Numbered from the stretch's first letter, positions 1 to 8,698 are shown. The stretch is 53,087 nt of DNA from J088 sp003695505 [NCBI: Candidatus Dadabacteria bacterium] (GCA_003695505.1 RFIY01000119.1:1-53087), one strand, 5' to 3'. Made by a program: numbers and translations. Notes: a model not told the origin generated them from the sequence alone.

Positions 1-1
1 C

Positions 2-487
2 ACAGGCCTGGCAGATACCGGCATCATCGATCAACCGGGGGGATTTGGCAATCTGCCTGGCGGCGAAGCGTTCATCGCACCGCTCGAAGGCACCGCACAG
101 GGCGAGCTGTCGGTTGGCCCACCCGACGATCCGGCACGCTGGTGGTTCAGCTTCAGCGACGGCCGACTGTCTGGCATCCACGGCGACCCGCCGTTTCGCG
201 ACCGGCTAGAGCAGGCCATCGCGCAGCACGACGATGTGCGGAATGTGGCTGAGCTGGGCGTCGGGACGAACGAAAAGGCGTCTCACCCGGACAACATCCT
301 GGAGGCTGAAAAAATTCTCGGCACCGTTCACGTCGCACTCGGCGACAGTGCCGGATTCGGCGGCGCCGTCAGTGTGCCGTTCCACCAGGATTACGTCATC
401 TGGAGTCCTTCCCTGCGTTTGACGACGCCGGAGGACGAAGACGTGAACGTCCTCGACAACGGGCGGTTCCTCGTCGAACCGGACTGA
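2..487 (+). CDS. M29-family aminopeptidase, C-terminal part (gene cut by window edge)
   Basis: The reading frame is open from base 2 to the TGA at 485-487, so the 5' part lies outside the window. The 161 visible residues carry the C-terminal signature of M29 (leucyl aminopeptidase / aminopeptidase T) metallopeptidases: GNLPGGEAFIAPLEG, then NVAELGVGTNEKA, then a GTVHVALGDS...FGG...FHQDYV block that contributes metal ligands (E, H, D). Members remove N-terminal residues from peptides in the cytoplasm and use two metal ions. The gene converges on the next gene with only 14 nt between the stops. Family assignment is good; substrate preference cannot be read. Confidence 0.85.
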   Translation, partial: TGLADTGIIDQPGGFGNLPGGEAFIAPLEGTAQGELSVGPPDDPARWWFSFSDGRLSGIHGDPPFRDRLEQAIAQHDDVRNVAELGVGTNEKASHPDNILEAEKILGTVHVALGDSAGFGGAVSVPFHQDYVIWSPSLRLTTPEDEDVNVLDNGRFLVEPD

Positions 488-501
488 CGCGGCCAGCGTT
501 C

Positions 502-1254
502 TCAGATGATGCGCGCCGCCTTCAACGCGAGCCGCGGCGCCAGCGGCAGTGGATCGAGCTGAATGTCGCCGGCCCTGAACAGGGCTGCATAGCCCTGTCG
601 ATTCAGGCGACCTTCGAGCAATTCCCGGAACGCGTGTGCCGTGATGCGAATCCCGACATCGACGCTGCCGCCAAGCGACTCCAGACGCCGCATCGGCCCG
701 CCGGCCACGACCTGGTCGGGCCAGCCAGCCAGGCCGATGATCGTTTCCATCTGTCGACGCGCATTGAACAGCACATACAATCCGACCTGTCCGCCTTCGA
801 CGGCGGACTGAATCGCGATCGCGTGTCCCTTCGGCAAGAAACGGCCAAGCACATTGATGAGGCGCCGGGTATTTGCGGATGGCTCCATGTCATAACGGAT
901 ACCACGAACCTCCGGGTGCAAATCGCGCATGAACGGCGCAACGATGCCGGCAACGCGCATCAGGTCGACCGGACGATCGGCGACGTCGGGGAAGCGCGCC
1001 ATGAATTGCCGGGGGACGTCTGACGGCAACAGAATGCCAATCTGGTTACGTGCCGCGCAGAACTGCTCGGGATCGTCGACCGGCTCCACGGTACCATCCA
1101 GCGGCCAGACCGCCTTCAGGCCCTCTCCCCAGTCCCCAATCACCCAGCGAGACCCCGAACCGGGTCGGGTCACCCACTCGAGCAACCGATCGAGGTCCGC
1201 AGCCCCGAAATCGCGTACACACAGTCGTTCACTGACGATGCGCCGTACCGCCAT
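502..1254 (-). CDS. Conserved hypothetical protein, 250 aa
   Basis: I do not recognise this protein. It starts at the ATG at 1254 (MAVRRIVSERLCVRDFG). A longer frame reaching 1761 exists, but it would lie antisense across most of ruvX and is probably a GC-driven extension. There is no signal peptide, membrane segment or nucleotide-binding motif. The composition is that of a soluble globular protein with several Trp (W..RPGSGSRWVIGDWGEG). It is transcribed divergently from ruvX with about 110 nt between the starts. The function is unknown. Confidence 0.65.
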   Translation of the reverse strand: MAVRRIVSERLCVRDFGAADLDRLLEWVTRPGSGSRWVIGDWGEGLKAVWPLDGTVEPVDDPEQFCAARNQIGILLPSDVPRQFMARFPDVADRPVDLMRVAGIVAPFMRDLHPEVRGIRYDMEPSANTRRLINVLGRFLPKGHAIAIQSAVEGGQVGLYVLFNARRQMETIIGLAGWPDQVVAGGPMRRLESLGGSVDVGIRITAHAFRELLEGRLNRQGYAALFRAGDIQLDPLPLAPRLALKAARII

Positions 1255-1327
1255 CGTATCCTCCACAACCGGCGACCGGCACGCGGCCCGCCCGGCAAGC
1301 TTCAATGCATGTTCTGGATCAATGTTA

Positions 1328-1359
1328 TTGTACGCGACAGACTGTCCGCCGTATACAAT
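1328..1359 (+). promoter_or_regulatory. Predicted leaderless promoter of ruvX
   Basis: TTGTAC at 1328-1333 is followed by an extended -10 TATACAAT at 1352-1359. The hexamer TACAAT (1354-1359) ends exactly 6 nt before the ATG at 1366, so transcription would begin at or next to the start codon. No Shine-Dalgarno sequence is present. Confidence 0.5.
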
Positions 1360-1365
1360 GTGTGG

Positions 1366-1791
1366 ATGCAACGAATCCTTGGCATCGATTACGGCCGCGC
1401 CCGGCTCGGCGTGGCAATCAGCGACCCGACCGGGAGCATCGCGCTGCCGCTCGAGATTCTGCACGTCCCGCATCCCCGCGCCGCCGTGCCTGACCTGAAA
1501 CGACTGACGGCAGCGCACGCGGTCACACGCATTGTCGTCGGTCTGCCGCTCGATGCCAGCGGCGCAGAGAACGACCTGACCAGCGAAATCCGCGCCTGGT
1601 CGGAGACGATCATACGCGCGACCGGCTGCCCCGTCGAGTTCGTCGACGAACGCTTCACATCCCAGTTGGCCGATCGGGTCATCGACCTGCACAAACCCGG
1701 CCAGAAGCGACGCAAAGCACGCGAACATCGCGATCAGATCGCTGCCCAGGCGATCCTGCAAAGCTGGCTGGACCAGCAGCGTAACGGTTAA
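1366..1791 (+). CDS. ruvX: Putative pre-16S rRNA nuclease / Holliday junction resolvase-like YqgF
   Basis: This is a 141-aa RNase H-fold protein of the YqgF/RuvX family, which processes the 5' end of 16S rRNA and/or resolves Holliday junctions in the cytoplasm. The acidic catalytic set is visible: D8 in GIDYGRARLGVA, E95 in VDERFTS and D123 in EHRDQIAAQ, with VVGLPLDASG (57-66) between them. The length is typical. I chose the ATG at 1366 over an upstream in-frame ATG at 1309 because family members begin 4-6 residues before the GIDYG motif. The stop is 3 nt before mltG, so the two are probably co-transcribed. Confidence 0.92.
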   Translation: MQRILGIDYGRARLGVAISDPTGSIALPLEILHVPHPRAAVPDLKRLTAAHAVTRIVVGLPLDASGAENDLTSEIRAWSETIIRATGCPVEFVDERFTSQLADRVIDLHKPGQKRRKAREHRDQIAAQAILQSWLDQQRNG

Positions 1792-1794
1792 GTC

Positions 1795-2769
1795 ATGCGA
1801 CAGTGGTTACCCGCGATTCTGGCGCCTGCAATCGCGGCGATTGCGGCGATGCTGACGGCGCCCCTCTATCCCCATGACATTGCACCACCATCCCTGACGG
1901 TCGATCAGGGCGCCACGTTACGCCAGGTCTTGCGCGAGGGCGCGAAAGCGGGCGTCTTCCGCACACCGAGATTTACCGAGTGGCTGGCCCGTCTGACCGG
2001 CAACGACATCCCGCGCGCCGGCACCTATCGATTGCCTGACAACGGTTCCGACTTCGATGTGGTCCGCCTGTTGCACCGCGGCGCCATCGAGACGACAACC
2101 GTGACATTACTGGAAGGCTGGACGGCGCTCGAATATGCCAATGCGCTGAGTCGCGCCGGCATCGTTTCACGCGATGCATTTATCGACGCCACACGCAATC
2201 CGGATCTGCTGCAGCGCTACGGCATCAAGGCCACCGAAGCCGAGGGCTACCTTTTTCCCGAAACGTATCGGTTCGCACCGCGACTCGATGCGGATACCGT
2301 CGCGGACGTGCTCGTACGAACGTTCTTTTCGCGACTTCCCGCGACGTATGCCACGATGGCGGAGCGCGTCGGCTTGTCGCTGCACGACGCGGTCATCCTC
2401 GCCAGCATCATCCAGAAAGAAACGTACATTCCCGAGGAAATGCCGAAGGTCAGCGCCGTTTTCCACAATCGGCTGCGCCGCAGCATGCGTTTGCAGGCAG
2501 ATCCGACGGCCATCTATCGCATGCCGGGCTACAACGGCAACCTCACGCGCAAGCATTTGCGCACGCCGACCCCGTACAACACCTATGTGATTCGCGGCCT
2601 GCCGGCTGGACCGATCTGTAACCCGGGGCTGGATGCTCTGCTTGCCGCCGTTCGCCCGGCCAACAGTGATGCGCTCTATTTCGTGGCTACACAGGATGGC
2701 AAACACGTTTTTTCACGAACACTTCGTGAACACAACCGCGCCGTTCGCAAGCACCAACTCGGACGCTGA
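1795..2769 (+). CDS. mltG: Endolytic murein transglycosylase MltG (YceG)
   Basis: MltG is an inner-membrane enzyme that cleaves nascent glycan strands and helps terminate peptidoglycan polymerisation. The 324-aa protein has an N-terminal membrane anchor (about residues 5-24), a LysM-like region, and the YceG core with EGYLFPETY, the catalytic Glu in ASIIQKET (about E209), VFHNRL...LQADPT, and the C-terminal YNTYVIRGLPAGPICNPG block followed by FVATQDGKHVFS. It sits 3 nt after ruvX. The ruvX-mltG pairing is common. Start and length agree with the family. Confidence 0.93.
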   Translation: MRQWLPAILAPAIAAIAAMLTAPLYPHDIAPPSLTVDQGATLRQVLREGAKAGVFRTPRFTEWLARLTGNDIPRAGTYRLPDNGSDFDVVRLLHRGAIETTTVTLLEGWTALEYANALSRAGIVSRDAFIDATRNPDLLQRYGIKATEAEGYLFPETYRFAPRLDADTVADVLVRTFFSRLPATYATMAERVGLSLHDAVILASIIQKETYIPEEMPKVSAVFHNRLRRSMRLQADPTAIYRMPGYNGNLTRKHLRTPTPYNTYVIRGLPAGPICNPGLDALLAAVRPANSDALYFVATQDGKHVFSRTLREHNRAVRKHQLGR

Positions 2770-2791
2770 CGCACACGGGATAGTGCGTCAG
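2766..2791. terminator. Perfect 9-bp inverted repeat shared by two convergent 3' ends
   Basis: CTGACGCAC (2766-2774) and GTGCGTCAG (2783-2791) form a perfect stem with an 8-nt loop. The left arm contains the mltG TGA and the right arm the TGA of the convergent regulator gene. There is no T-tract, so it is either a factor-dependent bidirectional end or an mRNA-stabilising 3' hairpin. Confidence 0.5.
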
Positions 2792-4134
2792 GAGATCCCG
2801 TACTCTTTCATCTTGTACAGCAGGGCGCGATGACTGATCTCGAGTAAGCGTGCCGCATGCGTGCGGTTCCCGCCCGTCTCTTCGAGCGCCTTGCGGATCA
2901 GAAGCTGTTCGAGGCGGCGCGTTTCCGCTTTGATCGACAGCGTCGCCGGTGCATAACCGGCTGCTGAAACCGCTTTACCGGAAGCACCGACCAGCCCCTG
3001 AATCGCTTCAGCCGTGATCATGTCGCGGTCGCTGAGAATGCTGGCGCGCTCCAGCACATTTTCCAGCTCGCGCACATTGCCCGGCCAGTCGTGCCGTGCG
3101 AGCAGGTCGAAGGCCGCGGCTTCAATACCACGAATGCGCGGCCCATACCGTTCATTGAGTGCCGCCAGCAGGTGACCCGCAAGCAGACGCAGATCATCGC
3201 GTCGCTCACGCAGCGGTGGCAGCCGGATCGTAAACACGTTGAGTCGAAAATAGAGATCCTGACGAAACGTCCCCTGCTCGACCGCCGCTTCGAGATCCTG
3301 TAGCGTTGCGGTCACCCAGCGTACATCCACATCCACCGGACGGGGCGCACCCAGTGGCTGCACCTGCCCTTCCTGAATCACGCGCAACAGCTTGACCTGC
3401 AACGGCAACGGCAGGTCGCCGATCTCGTCCAGAAACAGCGTCCCGCCCGAGGCCTGCTCGATCAGACCCGAACGATCCTGGTCCGCTCCAGTAAACGCGC
3501 CCTTCCGGTACCCGAACAGCTCCGCTTCGATCAGCGTATCCGGGATGGCGGCGCAATTGACCGGAACGAACGGTCCGTCGGCACGATCACTGCGGCGGTG
3601 AATCTCTCGCGCAACCAGCTCCTTGCCGGATCCGCTTTCGCCGAGAATCAGGACGGTCGTCGGGAACGGTGCGATTTTCTCAATCAGCCCGAATACGGTA
3701 CGCATCGGCGGACTCTGCCCGACCAGATCCCCGAACCGCGCGCGTTCCGGTGCGAACGCCGCCAGAACGTCGGCGTGTTGTGGACCAGCGGCACCTTGCA
3801 ACAGCTCTTCGAGCCGCTCCCGGCCAATGGGCTTGGTCAGAAAATCGTCGGCGCCGGCATCGATGGCCCGCTGCGCCGTATCCAGCGACCCGTAGGCCGA
3901 CATCAGCACGACGCGAGCCCGCGGGGCGGCCCGGCGCAGTTTCGGCAGCAGATCGAAACCGCCCTGCCGCGGCATGCGCACGTCGCAAAGAATCAGATCC
4001 GGAAGGGAATCAGAGATGTCACGCAGCGCGGCGGTGGCATCGTGCACAACGGACACGTCGGCCTGCATCTGGCCAACGAGACGTCCAAGGCTGTCGGCCA
4101 CATCGGGATCGTCGTCAATGATCAGGACGCGCAT
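2788..4134 (-). CDS. NtrC-family sigma-54-dependent response regulator
   Basis: This 448-aa transcription activator has three modules. A receiver domain (1-115) has acidic D7-D9 and phospho-acceptor D51 in LILCDVRMP. An AAA+ domain (about 130-370) has Walker A GESGSGKELVAR, the sigma-54 loop GAFTGA and Walker B GGTLFLDEIGDL. A Fis-type helix-turn-helix lies at the end (GGNRTHAARLLEISHRALL). It follows the secretion ATPase gene by 5 nt on the same strand, so the pair is likely one transcript. No histidine kinase lies nearby, so its input is unknown. The association with a PilB/GspE ATPase suggests control of pilus or secretion genes, as for PilR. Confidence 0.92.
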   Translation of the reverse strand: MRVLIIDDDPDVADSLGRLVGQMQADVSVVHDATAALRDISDSLPDLILCDVRMPRQGGFDLLPKLRRAAPRARVVLMSAYGSLDTAQRAIDAGADDFLTKPIGRERLEELLQGAAGPQHADVLAAFAPERARFGDLVGQSPPMRTVFGLIEKIAPFPTTVLILGESGSGKELVAREIHRRSDRADGPFVPVNCAAIPDTLIEAELFGYRKGAFTGADQDRSGLIEQASGGTLFLDEIGDLPLPLQVKLLRVIQEGQVQPLGAPRPVDVDVRWVTATLQDLEAAVEQGTFRQDLYFRLNVFTIRLPPLRERRDDLRLLAGHLLAALNERYGPRIRGIEAAAFDLLARHDWPGNVRELENVLERASILSDRDMITAEAIQGLVGASGKAVSAAGYAPATLSIKAETRRLEQLLIRKALEETGGNRTHAARLLEISHRALLYKMKEYGIS

Positions 4135-4139
4135 GGCCC

Positions 4140-5948
4140 TCAGCTGTCGAAATCGGAGGTAACACGCAGCACTTCTTCGACTGTGGTCAGCCCGTCGCGT
4201 ACCAGATCAAGGCCGGCCTCGCGAAGCGAACGCATCCCCGCGCGCCGTCCGACGTCGCGCAATTCATCGACCGGCACGCCGGCTTCGATTGCCGTACGCA
4301 CATCCGCCCCGACTTCAAGCATCTCAACGACCGCCACGCGCCCCTTGTAGCCGGTCCCCCGGCAACTCGGGCACCCCACGGCGCGCATGACGCTGACCGC
4401 GTCCTCATCGGCGGGCGCACCACCGAGCGCCTCCCATTCTCCGGCCGGCAGCAATTGCGGTTCCGCGCAGGCCGTACAGAGCCGCCGTACGAGGCGCTGC
4501 GCCATAACGCCGGTCAACGAGCTGGCCAGCAAGAATGGCTCGACCCCAAGATCGACAAGGCGCGGAATGGCCGTCGCCGAATCATTGGTATGGAGAGTAC
4601 TGAAGACGAGGTGGCCAGTAATCGCAGCCTGTACCGCATGCTGCGCCGTGTCGCGATCCCGCACCTCACCAACCATGATCACGTCCGGGTCCTGTCGCAG
4701 GATCGTCCGTAACGCCGACGCAAAGGTCACCCCGGCCTGGGGCTGCACGGCGACCTGGTTGAACTGGTCAAAAATCATTTCGATCGGGTCTTCGATGGTG
4801 ACGATATTCAATTCATCGCTTGCGATGTTCAACAACGCGGTATACAGCGTCGTGCTTTTTCCTGATCCCGTCGGCCCCGTCACGAGGATGATCCCGTGAG
4901 GCTGGCGAATCCAGCGCCGAAACGCCGCCAGCTCCGCTTCACGAAACCCCAGTTGAGCCAGATCTCCATGCACCGTCTGTGGATCGAACAGGCGAATGAC
5001 CAGTTTCTCGCCGGTCGCGACGGGCATGGAGCTGACCCGCATTTCCACCTGGCGGTCTTCCTGCATCGTGCGAATGCGACCATCCTGTGGACGTCGTTTT
5101 TCGGCGATGTCCATACGGGCAAGCATCTTGATGCGGCTGATCAGCGCGAGGTGAACGTTCGGGGGAATCGTATACACCTGGTGCAGCACGCCATCGATGC
5201 GGTAGCGAATTCTGCTGTAATCCCGGCGCGGCTCGATGTGGATGTCGCTCGCGTTCAGCTCGAACGCGTAACGAAACAGATAGTCGACCGCATTGACAAT
5301 GTGCTGGTCCGAGGCCTCCAGCTCACGATCGCCCCGGATGCGCACGAGCTGCTCAAAACTCTGAATCCGTGCGCTCTGCGGCGCATCGATCTGCTTCTGC
5401 GCCCGCGTCACGCTGGCGCGAAAACCATAGAACTCCGTAAGCACGCGGTCGATCTCATTCGGCAACCCGACTACGAAGCGCAATGTCCGGTCCGTCGTAC
5501 GTTGAGCGATCTGCCGTGCCTCTTCGTCGAATGGCGCACCGCAGGCAACGACGACCTCGCCTTCTTCTTCGCGCAGCGGGATCATCAGATGGCGCTGCGC
5601 AAACGGTTTCGAAAACAGGCGGGTAACGAACTCGGGATCGAGTTTGAGCGAATCGATATGCTCGAATGGCAACCCCACATGCGCGGCCAGCGCTTGCGCG
5701 ATCGTCTCGTCATCCAGCGGCTCACGCGTATGGACATTGGCGACTTTGAGCGCAGCCAGCGTTTCGTACAGCGTCGGCGCCTGTCGATCGACGCGCCCAG
5801 CCTGCAAACGTGCCGCGGCCATCGGACCGTGATGAATGATTTCCTGCACAGCGGACTCGTCGATGAGTCCGGCGTGCAGCAGCGCTTCGGCCGCCTGCTG
5901 AAGCATTTGCACATCCAGCGGCCGGGCAGTCGTTCCGGGTCGATTCAT
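4140..5948 (-). CDS. GspE/PilB-family type II secretion / type IV pilus assembly ATPase
   Basis: This 602-aa cytoplasmic hexameric ATPase would power pseudopilus or pilus assembly. The N-terminal GspE-N domain (about 20-180) is followed by the ATPase core with Walker A GPTGSGKSTTLY (about 355-366), the Asp box VTIEDPIE, Walker B DPDVIMVGEVRD, the His box TGHLVFSTLHTNDS, and a tetracysteine zinc site (CTAC about 486, CPSC about 523) that is characteristic of GspE/PilB and absent from PilT. No other gsp or pil genes are adjacent. The ATG at 5948 has no Shine-Dalgarno and lies 6 nt after a TAGAAT box, consistent with a leaderless mRNA. Confidence 0.92.
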   Translation of the reverse strand: MNRPGTTARPLDVQMLQQAAEALLHAGLIDESAVQEIIHHGPMAAARLQAGRVDRQAPTLYETLAALKVANVHTREPLDDETIAQALAAHVGLPFEHIDSLKLDPEFVTRLFSKPFAQRHLMIPLREEEGEVVVACGAPFDEEARQIAQRTTDRTLRFVVGLPNEIDRVLTEFYGFRASVTRAQKQIDAPQSARIQSFEQLVRIRGDRELEASDQHIVNAVDYLFRYAFELNASDIHIEPRRDYSRIRYRIDGVLHQVYTIPPNVHLALISRIKMLARMDIAEKRRPQDGRIRTMQEDRQVEMRVSSMPVATGEKLVIRLFDPQTVHGDLAQLGFREAELAAFRRWIRQPHGIILVTGPTGSGKSTTLYTALLNIASDELNIVTIEDPIEMIFDQFNQVAVQPQAGVTFASALRTILRQDPDVIMVGEVRDRDTAQHAVQAAITGHLVFSTLHTNDSATAIPRLVDLGVEPFLLASSLTGVMAQRLVRRLCTACAEPQLLPAGEWEALGGAPADEDAVSVMRAVGCPSCRGTGYKGRVAVVEMLEVGADVRTAIEAGVPVDELRDVGRRAGMRSLREAGLDLVRDGLTTVEEVLRVTSDFDS

Positions 5949-5954
5949 GCGATC

Positions 5955-5960
5955 ATTCTA
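5955..5960 (-). promoter_or_regulatory. -10 box of a predicted leaderless gspE promoter
   Basis: On the minus strand TAGAAT (5960-5955) is followed by GATCGC and then the ATG at 5948. The 6-nt gap places the expected transcription start on the A of the start codon. No convincing -35 is seen. Confidence 0.45.
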
Positions 5961-6033
5961 CCGAAGGCAGAAAGTCGGGGCGCGAGCGCGTACAATGTGC
6001 AGGCAGATGCCTCCCCAATGGAGCGGAACAAAC

Positions 6034-6951
6034 GTGGCAGAAAAGCGCTACGGCACCATTCATCCGATTGCGCAGCAACCCGACGCTCCGATGTGGCTGT
6101 TTGCGCCGTCTGGCGCCGTCCGCGACCCCTGGCGAAGCCGCGGACTGGAATTGCTGCGTCGCACCGGTCGCCCACTGCTGACTGGCGAATCGCTCGACGC
6201 GCGCCCGTCGCCGTTTTCGGCCGGCTCCGCGGAGCTGCGGCTGCGGGACTGGCGCCAAGGTCTGGCCCACGGCGCGACCGCGATGCTGCCCGCACGCGGT
6301 GGTTACGGTGCCGTACATCTGCTCGAACAGGCACCTCTGGATGAAACCGCCGAGCGAGCCCCCTTGTGGATCGGCAGCAGCGACTGCACATTTTTGCAGA
6401 CAGCGCTGCTGCAACAGACTGGCCTGATCAACGTGTACAGCCCGATGCCATGTGGCCAGGCCGCCGACGGCGATGAAGTTTCTGCCGAGGCGCTGCTGGC
6501 GCTGCTGTCCGGGAAAGGCTGCCCCACGCATCTTTCGGCCAGCGAGCAGCCCGTTCCGGGGGCGACGGAGGGCGAGTTGCGCGGTGGTTGCCTGAGCATT
6601 CTCGCCGCATTATGCGGCACACGCTGGCAGCCTGACGGCCGCGATGCCGTGCTCCTGATCGAAGACGTCGCCGAGGCCCCCTATCGCGTGGAACGGATGC
6701 TCGAAACGCTACGACTGGCTGGCGTCATGGACGGCTGTCGCGGCATCGTCTTTGGCACCTTTCCCGGCTGTGTCGATCGCTCAGGAAATCCGGATCTCAT
6801 CCGCGACGTGCTGCGAACCTGGTCCCGGCGGCTCGGCATCCCAACGTTGCTCGGTGTACCGGTCGGACACGGACCGGGAGCGTTGCCCGTCCCCCTCGGT
6901 CTGCCCGTTCGAATCGAACACGCCACGTTGACGCTGCTGGAAGCACTGTGA
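6034..6951 (+). CDS. S66-family LD-carboxypeptidase-like protein
   Basis: This is a serine peptidase of the LD-carboxypeptidase / MccF family. The family recycles cytoplasmic murein tetrapeptides or inactivates peptide-nucleotide antibiotics. Visible features are the N-terminal strand LFAPSGAV, the nucleophile region WIGSSDCTFLQ, the Glu-containing block IEDVAEAPYRVERML, and the C-terminal catalytic His in GVPVGHGPG. I prefer the GTG at 6034, preceded by GGAGCGG, because it gives a normal N terminus of about 305 aa. An ATG at 6007 is possible and would sit 10 nt after a TACAAT box at 5991-5996. The gene is divergent from gspE. Confidence 0.8.
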   Translation: MAEKRYGTIHPIAQQPDAPMWLFAPSGAVRDPWRSRGLELLRRTGRPLLTGESLDARPSPFSAGSAELRLRDWRQGLAHGATAMLPARGGYGAVHLLEQAPLDETAERAPLWIGSSDCTFLQTALLQQTGLINVYSPMPCGQAADGDEVSAEALLALLSGKGCPTHLSASEQPVPGATEGELRGGCLSILAALCGTRWQPDGRDAVLLIEDVAEAPYRVERMLETLRLAGVMDGCRGIVFGTFPGCVDRSGNPDLIRDVLRTWSRRLGIPTLLGVPVGHGPGALPVPLGLPVRIEHATLTLLEAL

Positions 6952-7050
6952 TCCGGGTCACAGACACCCCACCACACGCCTGCTAGATTCAGCAGTCAGG
7001 ATAAACGATCATTCGGAACGGAGCTGCACGTTGCACACCTTCCCGCGCAA

Positions 7051-7079
7051 TTGCGTTTTCGGCGTTCGGCTGCTAGTCT
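7051..7079 (+). promoter_or_regulatory. Predicted sigma-70-type promoter of the TPR-barrel/FecR operon
   Basis: TTGCGT (7051-7056), a 17-bp spacer and TAGTCT (7074-7079) precede the operon. The -10 overlaps the first of two CTCCAAAGGAG palindromes (7078-7088 and 7101-7111). Expected start of transcription is near 7086. Confidence 0.4.
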
Positions 7080-7111
7080 CCAAAGGAGCGATTTGTCGCC
7101 CTCCAAAGGAG
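7078..7111 (+). repeat. Two CTCCAAAGGAG palindromes 23 bp apart
   Basis: CTCC-AAA-GGAG occurs at 7078-7088 and again at 7101-7111. The downstream GGAG also acts as the Shine-Dalgarno of the GTG start at 7123. Two copies at about two helical turns, overlapping the promoter and the ribosome-binding site, could be an operator or an RNA element that hides the ribosome-binding site. Confidence 0.5.
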
Positions 7112-7122
7112 CCGTTCGCACC

Positions 7123-8682
7123 GTGAACACCTTCGTCGTCAGACGCCTCGCCCTGATCATTGCCGCAACGACCGCGCTTGTGGCAGCACCGGTGGGGGCG
7201 AATGAAACCTCAGTCCGCAAGACCAATGAAGGCATCATCCTGCTCGATCAGGGCAAGCTCAGCGAAGCTCGCGCGGCCTTTACCGCGGCACTGCGCGCGG
7301 ACACCTCGGACGAGGACGCACGTTACTACCTTGCACATACGATGATCCTCGGTTCCGACTTCGAGAAGGCGCTCAAGATTCTCGGCTCGCGCGACTTTGA
7401 GTTCTGGGATGCTGACTATCTTCGCGGGATCGCCTGGATGAATCTGGGTGAGAACGAGAAGGCCATTGCATCGTTTGAACGGTCCATCAGGCGACGCGAC
7501 AGCGACCGCGCCCGGTTCAATCTGGGCATGCTCTATTACCAGGCCGGAGACAACGCCAAAGCGCGGGCACAGCTTGAGGCGACGCGCGATGGAAATCTTT
7601 CGCACGAAGACCAGGCATACCGCCTCCTTTATCTCGGCCTGATCGACTACGCCGAAGGGCAACAGGATCGCGCGCGCGGCTATTTTCGGCAGGTCAGCGA
7701 AGACTATGCCGACACGGCGGCATCGGAGCTGGCACGGGACATGCTCGGAGAAGAGGGTGGCGCAGCCGCCCATGGTGAGGGCGAAGCGGCGTCCAGCCCA
7801 TTCAGCGCCGGTCTGCGCCTGATGGTGCAATATGACAACAACGTCGGTCTGGTCCAGGACAATGACAATGTCGCGCAGATCTACAACCGCGCGATGACAC
7901 AGTCGCCCGAGGCGCTTCGCCTTGGAGTGTTTGGCAACGCCGGAGTTCGGCTTGGAGAAGACGAAGGGCTGCAGGGCGGACTCGGCGCCTCCCTGTTTAT
8001 CGGAATGAACGGCGGCGATGCCGACAATGTCTCGGATTTCAATGTCGTGCAACCGCGCGTGCAGGCCGACATCGGCTGGTCGGCAGGCAACTGGGGAATC
8101 CGTGCACCGTTGCTGGCGTCGGTCACGATGCTTGGCCCGTTCGACGATATCTATCGCTACAGCACCAGTTACGGTGGCGGTCTTGGTGGGTGGTGGTCTC
8201 CGATCGACATGCTGAGCGTCAACAGTGACCTGCTGATCCAGGCACGAGTTTATCCCCGGGCCGGAGAACGGGATGGAACGGAAATCGGACTGGGTCTTGG
8301 CGCCACGGTCGTGCCGATTGATCGCCTGCGCATCCAGGGCGGCTGGCGACTGACCACGCTGGCCGAGAAACAGAGCAACAGTCCGTGGGGCTACCTCGAG
8401 AATGGGCTGCACCTGGGCGCAACCATTGCGGCCACCGAAAAATTTTCGGTCAGCACGGGGCTCCGCTACGCACATCGCGGTTTCGACGGGCCATTTACGT
8501 TTCCGGATGGTAGCGGTCCCGGCCGCACCGACGACGAGATCACGGCGTCCCTCGGCTTCCGCGTACAGGCCACGGATCTGATCGATGTCACGGCGGGCTA
8601 CGACTATTTCCACCAGAACAGCGTGCCGGCCTTTACTTACACCCGTCAGATCGTTACACTGTCGGTCGGGTTCACGTTCTGA
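7123..8682 (+). CDS. Exported TPR protein with C-terminal outer-membrane beta-barrel
   Basis: This is a 519-aa protein. A signal peptide (residues 1 to about 25, ending in PVGA-NE) is followed by TPR-like helical repeats to about residue 205. A short acidic/Ala linker follows, then about 290 residues of alternating hydrophobic strands rich in Gly, Tyr and Trp. The chain ends in Phe (LSVGFTF), as outer-membrane barrels do. The GTG at 7123 is chosen because it starts the signal peptide and follows AAGGAG; an in-frame ATG at 7051 has neither. The TPR-plus-barrel layout matches Slam (surface lipoprotein assembly) and PgaA-type polysaccharide porins in topology only; the family is not certain. It heads an operon with a FecR-domain protein and a lipoprotein. 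Confidence 0.82.
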   Translation: MNTFVVRRLALIIAATTALVAAPVGANETSVRKTNEGIILLDQGKLSEARAAFTAALRADTSDEDARYYLAHTMILGSDFEKALKILGSRDFEFWDADYLRGIAWMNLGENEKAIASFERSIRRRDSDRARFNLGMLYYQAGDNAKARAQLEATRDGNLSHEDQAYRLLYLGLIDYAEGQQDRARGYFRQVSEDYADTAASELARDMLGEEGGAAAHGEGEAASSPFSAGLRLMVQYDNNVGLVQDNDNVAQIYNRAMTQSPEALRLGVFGNAGVRLGEDEGLQGGLGASLFIGMNGGDADNVSDFNVVQPRVQADIGWSAGNWGIRAPLLASVTMLGPFDDIYRYSTSYGGGLGGWWSPIDMLSVNSDLLIQARVYPRAGERDGTEIGLGLGATVVPIDRLRIQGGWRLTTLAEKQSNSPWGYLENGLHLGATIAATEKFSVSTGLRYAHRGFDGPFTFPDGSGPGRTDDEITASLGFRVQATDLIDVTAGYDYFHQNSVPAFTYTRQIVTLSVGFTF

Positions 8683-8698
8683 GCACGGGGTGCGGGCG

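Noticed and set aside
1255-1761. N-terminal extension of the unknown minus-strand gene
   Set aside because: It is antisense to nearly all of ruvX, a secure gene; the extension has the composition of a shadow.
4896-6344. 482-codon plus-strand frame across gspE
   Set aside because: Antisense to gspE and out of frame with the S66 peptidase; shadow.
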